From the NCBI GenBank assembly GCA_937981985.1, contig CALJNB010000030.1, positions 1-35,497 of the forward strand: DNA of 35,497 nt. The letters run 5' to 3'. Below are positions 16,320 through 24,603 of this stretch, piece by piece. Origin of the DNA: an uncultured bacterium (lineage in GTDB: Bacteria; Myxococcota_A; Bradymonadia; Bradymonadales; Bradymonadaceae). Each line of letters starts with the position of its first letter. Position 1 is the stretch's first letter. Under the pieces are notes generated by a model, which saw only the letters and a list, made by a program, of their open reading frames with translations, was not told where the DNA came from and searched no databases. Both the position numbers and the translations under genes were made by a program.

Positions 16320-17660
16320 ATGGATAAAAAGCACCATATTTTATTGGTCGACGATGAGGTCGCTCATCTAGAAACCCTCAAGCGCCTTTTTGAAAAAGAG
16401 GGGTATCGGGTGTTCTGCGCTGAGGGTGGCAAAAGTGCAATCTCCATTATCCGACAAAATCCGATCAATTTGGTTATTACCGATCTGATGATGCCAGAAG
16501 TGGATGGTATTGCGGTTTTAAAATTCGTAAAAAAAACTCGCCCTCAAACAGAAACGATTTTAATGTCAGCGTTTGGAACCGTCGAAAAAGCTGTTGAAGG
16601 CATGAAGGAGGGGGCTTACGACTTCGTAACCAAACCGATCAAGCGTGCGACGATACTGAAAGCGGCCAGACAAGCTTTAGATAGACAAGCTTTGGTTGCG
16701 GAGAACAGGAAACTTCGTGCGCAGATTGCTGAACTTACAGACGAACGCGCTATTATAGGGCAAAGTTCAACGATTAGAAATGCGCTCGATCTCGTAAAAC
16801 AAGTTGCCGATACCGATGTCACCGTTTTAATAACGGGAGAATCTGGCACAGGAAAAGAACTGGTTGCTAGAATGTTAGTCGAGCGATCAGAGCGCGCAAA
16901 TGAGGCGTTCATAATAGTAAACTGCGCCGCGTTGCCGGAATCGATTTTGGAAAGCGAATTATTCGGGTTCGAAAAAGGTGCGTTCACCGGAGCCTCACAA
17001 GCGAAAACCGGAAAGTTTGAGGCAGCTGATGGTGGAACGCTCTTTCTTGATGAAATCGGCGAACTATCGCCAAGTATTCAGGTGAAGTTACTAAGAGTTT
17101 TACAGGAACAGGAATTTGATCGTTTGGGCTCGACCGTTCCAACAAAAATTAACGTGCGAATTTTGGCGGCGACGAATCGAGATCTCGACGAAGAAATTCG
17201 GCTTGGGACCTTCCGTGAAGATCTTTACTACCGATTGAATGTCTTGAAGATACACGTTCCCAATTTACGCGATCGTCGTTCCGATATTCCGCTATTAGCC
17301 GATCATTTTCTCAATAAAATGCGCGAGAAAAATCGCCGAAATATATCGGGGATTACAGGTGAGGCGATGAATCACCTTTCAAACTATGCGTGGCCGGGTA
17401 ATGTCCGAGAACTGGAAAATATTATCGAGCGCGCTGTCGTTGTCGACAAAGATGGTATGATCAGTTCTGATGATTTGCCTTCTCATCTGACCAATACAAG
17501 CGAGGGCTCTGTCCGATCGATTGAAATTCAAATTGGGACATCATTAGACGAAATCGAACGCCAGGTTATCCACGAAACCTTGCGTTCAACGAATGGCGAT
17601 AAAACCGAAGCAGCGAAGATTCTTGGTATTGCGGCTCGAACCATTTATCGAAAAATTTAG
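16320..17660 (+). CDS. Sigma-54-dependent response regulator (NtrC family)
   Basis: This 446-residue transcription activator has three domains. The receiver (1-120) has acidic pocket Asp11/Asp12, phosphoacceptor Asp55 and Lys105. The AAA+ domain (about 143-370) has Walker A GESGTGKE (173-180), the sigma-54-contacting GAFTGA (220-225) and Walker B LFLDEIGEL (241-249). A Fis-type helix-turn-helix ends in KTEAAKILGIAARTIYRKI; the stop follows this helix at once, a few residues earlier than usual, but the recognition helix is complete. It activates sigma-54 promoters after phosphorylation. No sensor kinase gene is adjacent, so it is an orphan regulator. It is divergent from the FHA-GAF-cyclase gene, with the two starts 38 bases apart. 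Confidence 0.95.
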   Translation: MDKKHHILLVDDEVAHLETLKRLFEKEGYRVFCAEGGKSAISIIRQNPINLVITDLMMPEVDGIAVLKFVKKTRPQTETILMSAFGTVEKAVEGMKEGAYDFVTKPIKRATILKAARQALDRQALVAENRKLRAQIAELTDERAIIGQSSTIRNALDLVKQVADTDVTVLITGESGTGKELVARMLVERSERANEAFIIVNCAALPESILESELFGFEKGAFTGASQAKTGKFEAADGGTLFLDEIGELSPSIQVKLLRVLQEQEFDRLGSTVPTKINVRILAATNRDLDEEIRLGTFREDLYYRLNVLKIHVPNLRDRRSDIPLLADHFLNKMREKNRRNISGITGEAMNHLSNYAWPGNVRELENIIERAVVVDKDGMISSDDLPSHLTNTSEGSVRSIEIQIGTSLDEIERQVIHETLRSTNGDKTEAAKILGIAARTIYRKI

Positions 17661-17667
17661 AAAAAAG

Positions 17668-18762
17668 TTAAACTTTCGTTTTTAGGCGTCCACGTTGTTC
17701 GTGGCGCGCGATCCCAAGATTGAGAAGTTTGGTGAGCAGATCGGTTTGTGACATTCCCGTTTCGGCCCAAAGCTTAGGGTACATACTTATATCGGTGAAT
17801 CCTGGAATAGTATTGATTTCGTTGACGATGATTTCACCGGCTTCAGTTAGAAAGCTGTCTACTCGTGAGAGTCCTTCAGCGTTTACGACTTTGTAAACCT
17901 CGATAGAGATGGCTTGTAGGCGTGCTTGGGTATCTTCATCCAATGGAGCTGGGATCACCGATTTAGAGCCTTCGGAGTCCAGGTATTTAGCTTCGTACGA
18001 ATAGACGGTATGGCTGGTTATTACTTCGCCGATAGCTGACGCGAGGACGTGTTCGTTCCCCAAAACAGCGCATTCTAGTTCTCGGCCAGAAATTGCCTCT
18101 TCGATGATAACCTTAGGATCATAAGATAAGGCGTCGTCGAGTCCCGCGAAAAATTCCGTTTCATTTTCTACACGATGCACACCCACAGACGATCCTAGGT
18201 TTGCGGGTTTAATAAACATCGGCAAGCCCAGTGACGAACGTATCGTATCAAAGTTTACCTCTTCGCGTTCGTGTTGATGGACGAGTACCCATTTTGAATT
18301 TCGGATTCCAGCGTCTCGAAGAAGCCGCTTCATAATGTCCTTGTCCATACCGACTGCCGATCCAAGAATACCTGGACCGACGTAGGGGATATCAAGATAT
18401 TTCAAGACACCCTGAATCGAACCGTCTTCGCCGAATGCACCGTGAAGAACTGGAAATATGACATCTAAATTGGTGAATTCTGCAGTCCCATCAAGAACAA
18501 AGATCGGCGATGGCGAGCCCGGTCTTAGGGCCAATTTGTGTTCGGATTCTACGAGCGTAATTTTTAGCGGATCGTCGGGATGTCTGAATAAGTGGTCGGG
18601 TTCAGGAAGCGTCCAGACCCCATCCTTACTAATTGCAATTGGAACGACATCAAATAATTTTGGATCAATTGCATCGATGATGTTTCGAGCGGACTGAAGA
18701 GAGACTTCATGTTCTGGCGACTTTCCGCCGTAGAGGATTCCGACACGTTTTTTGGTAGCCAT
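17668..18762 (-). CDS. ddl: D-alanine--D-alanine ligase
   Basis: This cytoplasmic ATP-grasp enzyme makes the D-Ala-D-Ala dipeptide for peptidoglycan. The 364-residue protein opens MATKKRVGILYGGKSPEHEVSL, and shows HGAFGEDGSIQGVLKYLDIPYVG, KPANLGSSVGVHRV and the C-terminal metal-binding VNEINTIPGFT. The length fits the DdlA-type subgroup. A longer in-frame start exists at 18852, but AGGAAG right before ATG 18762 and family alignment favour the shorter form, which leaves a 31-base gap to the zinc-ribbon gene. It is the last gene of the 17668-21370 minus-strand run and converges on the NtrC regulator with 7 bases between stops. Confidence 0.95.
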   Translation of the reverse strand: MATKKRVGILYGGKSPEHEVSLQSARNIIDAIDPKLFDVVPIAISKDGVWTLPEPDHLFRHPDDPLKITLVESEHKLALRPGSPSPIFVLDGTAEFTNLDVIFPVLHGAFGEDGSIQGVLKYLDIPYVGPGILGSAVGMDKDIMKRLLRDAGIRNSKWVLVHQHEREEVNFDTIRSSLGLPMFIKPANLGSSVGVHRVENETEFFAGLDDALSYDPKVIIEEAISGRELECAVLGNEHVLASAIGEVITSHTVYSYEAKYLDSEGSKSVIPAPLDEDTQARLQAISIEVYKVVNAEGLSRVDSFLTEAGEIIVNEINTIPGFTDISMYPKLWAETGMSQTDLLTKLLNLGIARHEQRGRLKTKV

Positions 18763-18793
18763 TTTTCTTCCTTGAAAGCTATGTATTCGATTT

Positions 18794-19357
18794 TTATTCG
18801 TCGAGATTTCTTTTCTTACGAACTCTGAACCCGTCTCGAACTTGCCATTCATTTTTAGGTTCTTCTATCTCATCGTTATTAGTGATGTCAGAACCATATT
18901 CCTGATCGTTTTCATCGAAGCAAGTATCGCAACGATACCGCTTTCCTTCTCTTGGTTTAAAAGGTATTTGCCAATCACATTTACATTTTTCGCATTGAAT
19001 CGTGAATTTCTTATCGCGTTCTCGGTCTTTGAGGCGGCTAATTTCCGACCATTTTGAGTCAGGTAAGGACGATTGCATGCAGTCTTCACATTTTAGCTCA
19101 TGCATCGGAACGCCCTTGGGGACATAATCCAAAATCTCTTCTTTCGCGCATTCCATGCATACAATCGGGAAGGCGACATTAGTATGGTGTTTGCGTCTGG
19201 GCGAATTGATGACTTTTGAAAAATCATGTCCCAGCCCGTGTTCCGCCAAACAATCGCGACAGATTAATTCCTCTGGGCGCTTAGGTTCGAAATGAACCGT
19301 GTCGACTTTTTCACAAATCGGACAATCAAATTCGAAAAAATAATTTTCTTCAGTCAT
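18794..19357 (-). CDS. Triple CxxC-x17-CxxC zinc-ribbon protein
   Basis: This 187-residue, highly charged, probably cytoplasmic protein contains three zinc ribbons. The first (about 14-40) is CPIC-x17-CRDC. The second has CMEC and CEDC with 19 residues between. The third has CEKC and CDTC with 17 residues between. All twelve Cys are arranged as CxxC pairs. CxxC-x17-CxxC proteins are known in deltaproteobacteria as uncharacterised putative nucleic-acid or protein binders. The tail is acidic and then basic. It lies 15 bases after the lamin-tail lipoprotein gene and 31 bases before ddl on the same strand. No strong ribosome binding site is seen. The function is not known; regulation or RNA binding is a guess. 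Confidence 0.8.
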   Translation of the reverse strand: MTEENYFFEFDCPICEKVDTVHFEPKRPEELICRDCLAEHGLGHDFSKVINSPRRKHHTNVAFPIVCMECAKEEILDYVPKGVPMHELKCEDCMQSSLPDSKWSEISRLKDRERDKKFTIQCEKCKCDWQIPFKPREGKRYRCDTCFDENDQEYGSDITNNDEIEEPKNEWQVRDGFRVRKKRNLDE

Positions 19358-19372
19358 AGTGAGGTACTTCTT

Positions 19373-21370
19373 TTAAGGCGTAGGGATTGGATTGGTGGTT
19401 CCCGGAGTGGGATCGACGATGTGAAAATCCGCTTGATTGTTGTTTGTGTCATTGGCTTTCGAAGAGTCTGCAATTGGCCAACGCGCGAGCGATTTACCGG
19501 CGTCCGTATCCGTAAATGCCTTCGCACTTCCCTCTCCCGCGAATGTCATATTCGCGCCAAAGGTTCCAAAGCCTAGCGCATCGATTTCTACTCCATTAAA
19601 TCGAAGCACGAGATTATCGGGACCGTTTTGCCATTCAACACCGACGTACGGCACAGTACATACCGATTGGATGTTGAGTGCGGCATTGTCGACGTTACAG
19701 ATTACAACGTAACCATCTTGTTTTTCGTTCAACATGTAGTCGGTGAGGTCGATTCCAGGATTAGCGCCTGTGGAAATATAATCCTGGCCATTAAAGCCGT
19801 TGATTGCGTGTAAAACGTATCCGTCTAGTGGGATATCTTCCCATCCTAAAATCGGTGCAACTAACTCAACAAAGGTTTCTTCTCCAGTGTCGGCTCCGGG
19901 TTCGTTAAAGTAGGCCTCATTGATAATGAGATCCGCGTTTGCGATGCCTGGTGTGGGGTAGAAGGTTTTAAAATCGGCAGCGTTATCGTCTGTGTCTTTA
20001 CCTTTAACACGTCCGACCGAACGTCCAGAAAAAGCATCCGGTGCGGCGCGACACGTCGCAGCATCGACACAAGTTCCTTCTCCGGTAAAAAATTGTGGGT
20101 CCGGAGCACCGTATGAAACAGCATCAATCTGTACACCTGCAGCGTCTTTCAGAACCACGCCATCGGGACCATTTTGAAGTGCATCAGTGTTAGCTAGAGT
20201 TGGCACTAATACGTCGTAGACGTTCGTAAAAAATGGAAGCGCTTGCCCGAGAAATCCATCCGGATTATCGGAGATGAGAACCGCGAATCCATTTCCATCC
20301 AGTTTCGAATCCGCCGGCATGGAGTAACTTTCATAGACTGTACCGTTTTTTCCGTTCAGGAGCTCGATGCCGAAGTTTGAAATATCAAGACCGGGCGTCC
20401 CTCTGAGTTCAATAAAGGTTGAGGTTTTTCCGTTTCTAACATCATCACCGATGGCATCATAGAAAATTTCGTTGATGACAACCTCTCCAGTGACCGGAGC
20501 TGCAGTACATCCGACTACACCGTTGGCGTTTTCACACGTCTCGCTATTTGGGCAAGCGGTTGGGTTCGGAAATTCTAAACACCCTTCCGCGTTCGTTTCG
20601 CACGCGGCGAGTTTGTTGCCGACACAAACCTTCTCGCCTGCCAAGCAAAGATCGTCGCAATTTCTCTTAGTTACGCATTCTCCATTCTTACATACCTCAT
20701 TGGCTGGGCAAGCGACGCCTTCGGTAAGGATGGTGCAGTTATCGGGGCCGTTCTCGCAAACTCGACGTTTTCCGTCTGTTGCACATACGTTTTCATCGAT
20801 TTTGCACTCGTCCTCACACGTCGACGCATCAGCGCACGCACCGTTCGAGCACGTTTGGCTTTCCGGGCACTCTTTTCCGGGTTGGAATTCCAAACATCCG
20901 TTAGCCGATCTTCCACACGTTGTGATCAAGTCCTCTTCACAGGTGGTTTCATTTTCCTGGCACAGATCCGTGCAATCATTGGGTTTGCAGAGTCCGGAGT
21001 CACAAATTGTACCGTCGGCGCAAGCTATCGGCGTTCCAAATTCAAAACACCCATTTCCGTCATGATCGGCGCAGGTTTCTACTTTTCCTGAAGGATCGCA
21101 TTTTGTGGCAGGTAACTCGCATGTATCGTTGCAGTTCTTATCTTTGGGAACGCACTGGTTACCGTCACATATTTCGTTGATCAGACAGAGTTCGGTAAGA
21201 ATTTGCTTCCCATCAATACAGATTTGAAGCGTATTCATATCGATACAGGTCCGTTGACCTCTTACACATGTTGGGTTGTCCGAATTCGTTTGATTGTTCT
21301 CAATCGGATCGTCGGTGGCGCAACCAAATAATGTTAGGAGGAAGAAGAAGGGTAGAATTTTGTTAAACAT
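19373..21370 (-). CDS. Lipoprotein with Cys-rich repeats and two lamin-tail domains
   Basis: This 665-residue predicted lipoprotein has lipobox LFGC near residue 16. I chose the ATG at 21370 (MFNKILPFFF) because GGAT lies upstream and the signal peptide begins there; ATG 21394 is the longer option. After a half unit come four Cys-rich repeats of about 50 residues. Each is built as CxxxC, a middle C-x6-9-C, a GCLEF-type turn and a closing SQTCxNGxC, with eight Cys. From about residue 300 two lamin-tail domains follow, marked VVINEIFYDAIG with FIELRG, and LIINEAYFNEPG with FVELVA. Lamin-tail domains in bacteria occur in secreted or surface nucleases and adhesins; here no catalytic domain is seen. 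A surface binding or structural role is inferred. It heads the run that ends with ddl. Confidence 0.87.
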   Translation of the reverse strand: MFNKILPFFFLLTLFGCATDDPIENNQTNSDNPTCVRGQRTCIDMNTLQICIDGKQILTELCLINEICDGNQCVPKDKNCNDTCELPATKCDPSGKVETCADHDGNGCFEFGTPIACADGTICDSGLCKPNDCTDLCQENETTCEEDLITTCGRSANGCLEFQPGKECPESQTCSNGACADASTCEDECKIDENVCATDGKRRVCENGPDNCTILTEGVACPANEVCKNGECVTKRNCDDLCLAGEKVCVGNKLAACETNAEGCLEFPNPTACPNSETCENANGVVGCTAAPVTGEVVINEIFYDAIGDDVRNGKTSTFIELRGTPGLDISNFGIELLNGKNGTVYESYSMPADSKLDGNGFAVLISDNPDGFLGQALPFFTNVYDVLVPTLANTDALQNGPDGVVLKDAAGVQIDAVSYGAPDPQFFTGEGTCVDAATCRAAPDAFSGRSVGRVKGKDTDDNAADFKTFYPTPGIANADLIINEAYFNEPGADTGEETFVELVAPILGWEDIPLDGYVLHAINGFNGQDYISTGANPGIDLTDYMLNEKQDGYVVICNVDNAALNIQSVCTVPYVGVEWQNGPDNLVLRFNGVEIDALGFGTFGANMTFAGEGSAKAFTDTDAGKSLARWPIADSSKANDTNNNQADFHIVDPTPGTTNPIPTP

Positions 21371-21442
21371 AAGAAATCCAAAATAGAAAATCATAAACTT
21401 AGAAGTTGACTGTGTACATTATCGTAAAGAAATTAAAAATGA

Positions 21443-21461
21443 AACAATTGACTGAATTGTT
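21443..21461. repeat. Inverted repeat, candidate operator
   Basis: AACAATT-GACTG-AATTGTT is a perfect 7-base inverted repeat with a 5-base centre. It lies in the 175-base region between the divergent lamin-tail lipoprotein and Ser/Thr kinase genes, about 85 bases before the kinase start. Its position suits a regulator site for either promoter. No clear -35/-10 pair could be set around it. Confidence 0.4.
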
Positions 21462-21545
21462 CCCTTTTGACGAATATTGTATATTTTGAGACCTACTGGT
21501 ATGTTTTAATACACAGTACCTAATAACCAAAAAGAAGAGCGGCGA

Positions 21546-23186
21546 ATGCCAGTCTGTCCAAGTTGTAATGATGAAAACCCACAATTAGGCGCCGCATGTA
21601 GGCGTTGTGAGGGCTATCACTATATTCCCGAGTCTTCTCTTGAAGACGCCAAGGGTGATCCTCGGATCGGGGCAATTTCTGCAGAAAAATACGTCGTGTT
21701 GGGATTGATTAACGAAGGTGGGATGGGAGCCGTCTATCGCGCATTACAAATGCCAGTCGAACGCGAGGTCGCTGTTAAGGTATTGAGGACTGAACTCACA
21801 GATAGTGACCAAGCAGGTGATCGTTTCATTCGCGAAGCAAGGGCCGTTTCGAAGCTAAACCATCCAAATATCATTACACTTTATGATTTTGGTTTCGACT
21901 CCAATCGCCATCCTTACATGGTGATGGAATACGCGCCTGGAAATAGTTTAGGCCAATGGAGCCAAAGCTTCGATATGACGCTTGAGCGTATTGTGAGTGT
22001 GACGCACCAAATTTTATCCGCCCTTAGTCAAGCGCATGGACAGGGTATCGTGCATCGCGATTTAAAACCTGACAACATGATCGTTTCGGCATCCAATAGA
22101 AAGGATAGCGTAAAATTGCTCGATTTTGGAATAGCTCGACTTATCAACGAGGGCGCTTCACGAGCCTTGACCCGAGAGGGTGAGGTCTTCGGAACACCTC
22201 ATTATATGGCACCAGAGCAGGCCCAAGGTAAGAAGAATGTCGGACCGCCGGCTGATATCTACGCTGTCGGAATCATGCTCTACGAAATGTTATCAGGTGA
22301 GTGTCCTTTTGACGCGCCCACGCCCTTGGCTGTGCTTTTTATGCACATCAATGAGCCACTTCCACCACTTGTCCCGCGTACGAATATCGTTGTCCCCGAT
22401 TTATTAAGTCAAATACTCGCCAAGGCAACTGCCAAATCGCCGGATGATCGTTTTCAAGACGCAAACGAAATGCAAATCGCGTTGGAAGACCTCATGACCT
22501 CGATGACCACAATGTCGGGGTCTGCAGTTGGGATTCGAGACTGGACCGGAGAGATAGATACGGCAGCTTTCGCCGATGCGAGTGGTAGTTTTAACACCTT
22601 CGGTAGTAAAAATTTCGGTACAGCAAAAACGAGCGCGATCCCAATCGGCGCAAAACAAAGTGACGGACTCGAGGAAATCTCTGAAGTCGCTCCTGTAGCT
22701 TCGAATAAGTCATTATGGATGATTCTTGGTGCGCTGTTTCTCGTGGGGATTGTCGTGGTCGGTGGTATTTTCATGATACCCAGCGGTGAGGAGATTGTAC
22801 TGGACGACAATCCCGAAACGGAAACCTCGATAGAACCGTCCGAAAATAAAATGGCTATTGAAAAAGCAGCGAAAGAAGAAAGTGATGCCGCGTTAGCAAA
22901 AATCGAACTTGAAAAGAAATTAGCCCTCGAAAAAGAAGCTGAAGAACAAGAAAAGATAAAGAAAGAAGCACTCGAAAACGCGAATATCGAAAATGCCGCG
23001 GCGACCAAAGATGTGAAGCGTTCAAAGAATCGCAAGAAGAAGAAAAAGAAAAAAGTTGCAACGAAAAAACCTGCTAAGAAAATTGAACCCGCTGAGAAAA
23101 AAGCAACGAAGAAAAAGAAAAAAGACGGAGCGATGAAATTTAAGGCCGTCGGCGGTAAAAATCCGACGAAATTTAAAGCTCAATAA
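21546..23186 (+). CDS. Membrane-anchored Ser/Thr protein kinase with zinc ribbon (PknB-like)
   Basis: This 546-residue protein starts with a small zinc ribbon (CPSC at 4-7, CRRC at 18-21). The Hanks-type kinase domain (about 50-320) has a Gly-rich loop NEGGMGAVYRA, ATP-anchoring Lys78, catalytic HRDLKPDN (His170, Asp172), DFG at 193-195 and the activation segment GTPHYMAPEQAQG. All catalytic residues are present, so it should be active. A single membrane helix (about 390-411) follows. The C-terminal 135 residues are a Glu/Lys/Ala-rich coiled-coil-like stretch becoming strongly Lys-rich, which would lie outside the cytoplasm. Zinc-ribbon kinases of this form are typical of Myxococcota and relatives. 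FHA proteins in the window (14620 and 27572) are possible targets. The start at 21546 has AAGAAGAG upstream. A TPR membrane protein follows. Confidence 0.92.
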   Translation: MPVCPSCNDENPQLGAACRRCEGYHYIPESSLEDAKGDPRIGAISAEKYVVLGLINEGGMGAVYRALQMPVEREVAVKVLRTELTDSDQAGDRFIREARAVSKLNHPNIITLYDFGFDSNRHPYMVMEYAPGNSLGQWSQSFDMTLERIVSVTHQILSALSQAHGQGIVHRDLKPDNMIVSASNRKDSVKLLDFGIARLINEGASRALTREGEVFGTPHYMAPEQAQGKKNVGPPADIYAVGIMLYEMLSGECPFDAPTPLAVLFMHINEPLPPLVPRTNIVVPDLLSQILAKATAKSPDDRFQDANEMQIALEDLMTSMTTMSGSAVGIRDWTGEIDTAAFADASGSFNTFGSKNFGTAKTSAIPIGAKQSDGLEEISEVAPVASNKSLWMILGALFLVGIVVVGGIFMIPSGEEIVLDDNPETETSIEPSENKMAIEKAAKEESDAALAKIELEKKLALEKEAEEQEKIKKEALENANIENAAATKDVKRSKNRKKKKKKKVATKKPAKKIEPAEKKATKKKKKDGAMKFKAVGGKNPTKFKAQ

Positions 23187-23292
23187 CTGCCTATAAAATC
23201 ACACAAAATTAGGGCCCGAAATTAGAGAATCACTTGACTGATCTCGTATTTCAATGAACAATCACGAAATCAGTCCTTACAAATGTAATATA

Positions 23293-24192
23293 ATGACATA
23301 TTTTACTAGAAACTTTCTCGCTCTCGCACTCCTATTACTGATGTCTGTCCCAAGCGTAGCGTTTGCTGACGCGGCATCGGCGCAAGTTTTCTACGAAAAT
23401 GCGGCCAAAGAGTATGGCAAAGGAAATTACGGCGCCGCAGCCGAACTTCTTTACAAGGCCTACGTCAACGATGCCAATCTCATTTACGCGTATAACCGTA
23501 TCTTAGCTCTACAAGCAGACAAGCAATATGCTGCAGCGCTGAAAGAACTCAACGTTTTTGAAAAGCAGATGCTCAAAGATCCGGAAAAGCGTTTTGAGGA
23601 CGTGCCGCAGATAAAATCCAAACTTGAAGATCAAGTTAGTGCCAGCGCGGCGGCGAAGGTCACCGACCCGGTCGTCAAAAAAAATCCAGATATAGCCGTC
23701 AATCCTATTCCGGATTCTCAGGTTGAAGGTGACCCAGATGTAATTTCGTCCCCGTCCCCGTCTGCTGGTGCGAGTACTGGGGAGGTTCTCGGTCTAACAG
23801 TTGCTGGTCTGGGCCTTATTCCCCTAACTGGAGGCATTCTTTTTAGCACAGGTATTTTTACTAGCGAAAAATACCAGTCGCTCGCGCGAGACCATAAAAC
23901 ACCAAACGTCATAGATAAATATAGCCCTGAGGGTAAAATATGCGATGTCGATCCCGGCGTAAGCTGTTCAAAAGTTCTTGATGAATTTGAGCAAGATAAA
24001 GCAGAAGCCGACGATCATCTAACTTATGGAATAATCGGAATCGCCACAGGCGCTGCGATGATAATTGGAGGCGGGATATTGTATCTCGTCTCGGGTGATT
24101 CTTCTGATGAAGATGCTAACGCGTCCAATTTTTCAATAAGTCCCTACATTACACCTACCAGCGCTGGCGCCGGTTTCACACTCGACTTCTAA
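23293..24192 (+). CDS. TPR-containing membrane/periplasmic protein
   Basis: The protein has 299 residues from ATG 23293, or 312 if the upstream ATG 23254 is used; neither has a clear ribosome binding site. I favour 23293 because a classic signal peptide begins there (MTYFTRNFLALALLLLMSV, cleavage about AFA-DA). Residues of about 28-100 form TPR-like helices (YENAAKEYGKGNYGAAAELL, then YAYNRILALQADKQYAAALKEL). A Pro/Ser-rich linker with a conspicuous PSPSPSAG run follows, then two hydrophobic helices (EVLGLTVAGLGLIPLTGGIL and YGIIGIATGAAMIIGGGILY) around a Cys pair. This architecture is common in Myxococcota next to kinases, but its function is not known. It follows the kinase by about 100 bases, and its stop overlaps the next start as TAATG. 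Confidence 0.75.
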   Translation: MTYFTRNFLALALLLLMSVPSVAFADAASAQVFYENAAKEYGKGNYGAAAELLYKAYVNDANLIYAYNRILALQADKQYAAALKELNVFEKQMLKDPEKRFEDVPQIKSKLEDQVSASAAAKVTDPVVKKNPDIAVNPIPDSQVEGDPDVISSPSPSAGASTGEVLGLTVAGLGLIPLTGGILFSTGIFTSEKYQSLARDHKTPNVIDKYSPEGKICDVDPGVSCSKVLDEFEQDKAEADDHLTYGIIGIATGAAMIIGGGILYLVSGDSSDEDANASNFSISPYITPTSAGAGFTLDF

Positions 24193-24515
24193 TGGCCTCC
24201 GATCCTCTCGAAGGCCTCATTCAAAGCATCAACGAGGCAAGCATTATTCCGCCTCCCGTTAGCTACAAACCGAGTAATGAGGACCCGTTTTTTCGTCTTA
24301 TTCAAGCAAGCGAAAGCGCGACTACCAATACGTCTACATCTGAACGAAAAAGTAATCTAAACGAAGCACTTTCTGAACGCACACGACAAGCGATTCTAAA
24401 GCGCCCCCTTCAAGGGCCGGCTCGACTGGAAGCCGTCGATCTTGCCTTGAAAGCGATTAACAATCCGAACAAAACCCAAATAGAAAAGATACTCGACATT
24501 CTTATCTCGGGATAA
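24192..24515 (+). CDS. Small protein of unknown function, coupled to the TPR gene
   Basis: This 107-residue soluble protein has no signal peptide. The N-terminal half is Ser/Pro/Thr-rich and likely flexible. The C-terminal half (about 55-107) is predicted helical, with SERTRQAILKR and EAVDLALKAINNPNKTQIEKIL. I do not recognise a family. Its start shares one base with the TPR gene stop (TAATG), so it is translated by reinitiation and is likely made together with that protein. An 88-base gap separates it from metG. It is real rather than chance, given the tight coupling and the codon use matching its neighbours. Confidence 0.65.
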   Translation: MASDPLEGLIQSINEASIIPPPVSYKPSNEDPFFRLIQASESATTNTSTSERKSNLNEALSERTRQAILKRPLQGPARLEAVDLALKAINNPNKTQIEKILDILISG

Positions 24516-24603
24516 CGCCCATTCCTATCCATCCTTCGCGTCGGCCGGCCCTTGCGCATCGTCTTTAGACTGGGTATTCGCATCACTAAACTTTGGAGAA
24601 ACA

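Noticed and set aside
18763..18852. 30-residue N-terminal extension of Ddl
   Set aside because: It overlaps the end of the zinc-ribbon gene, does not resemble the family, and a strong AGGAAG precedes ATG 18762.
20472..21065. 197-residue open frame on the plus strand
   Set aside because: It is antisense to the Cys-rich repeat part of the lamin-tail lipoprotein. The Ser/His-rich composition is what the complement of Cys/Glu-rich repeats gives.
22454..23035. 193-residue open frame on the minus strand
   Set aside because: It is antisense to the kinase C-terminal Lys/Glu-rich tail. The Phe/Ser-rich product is a shadow.
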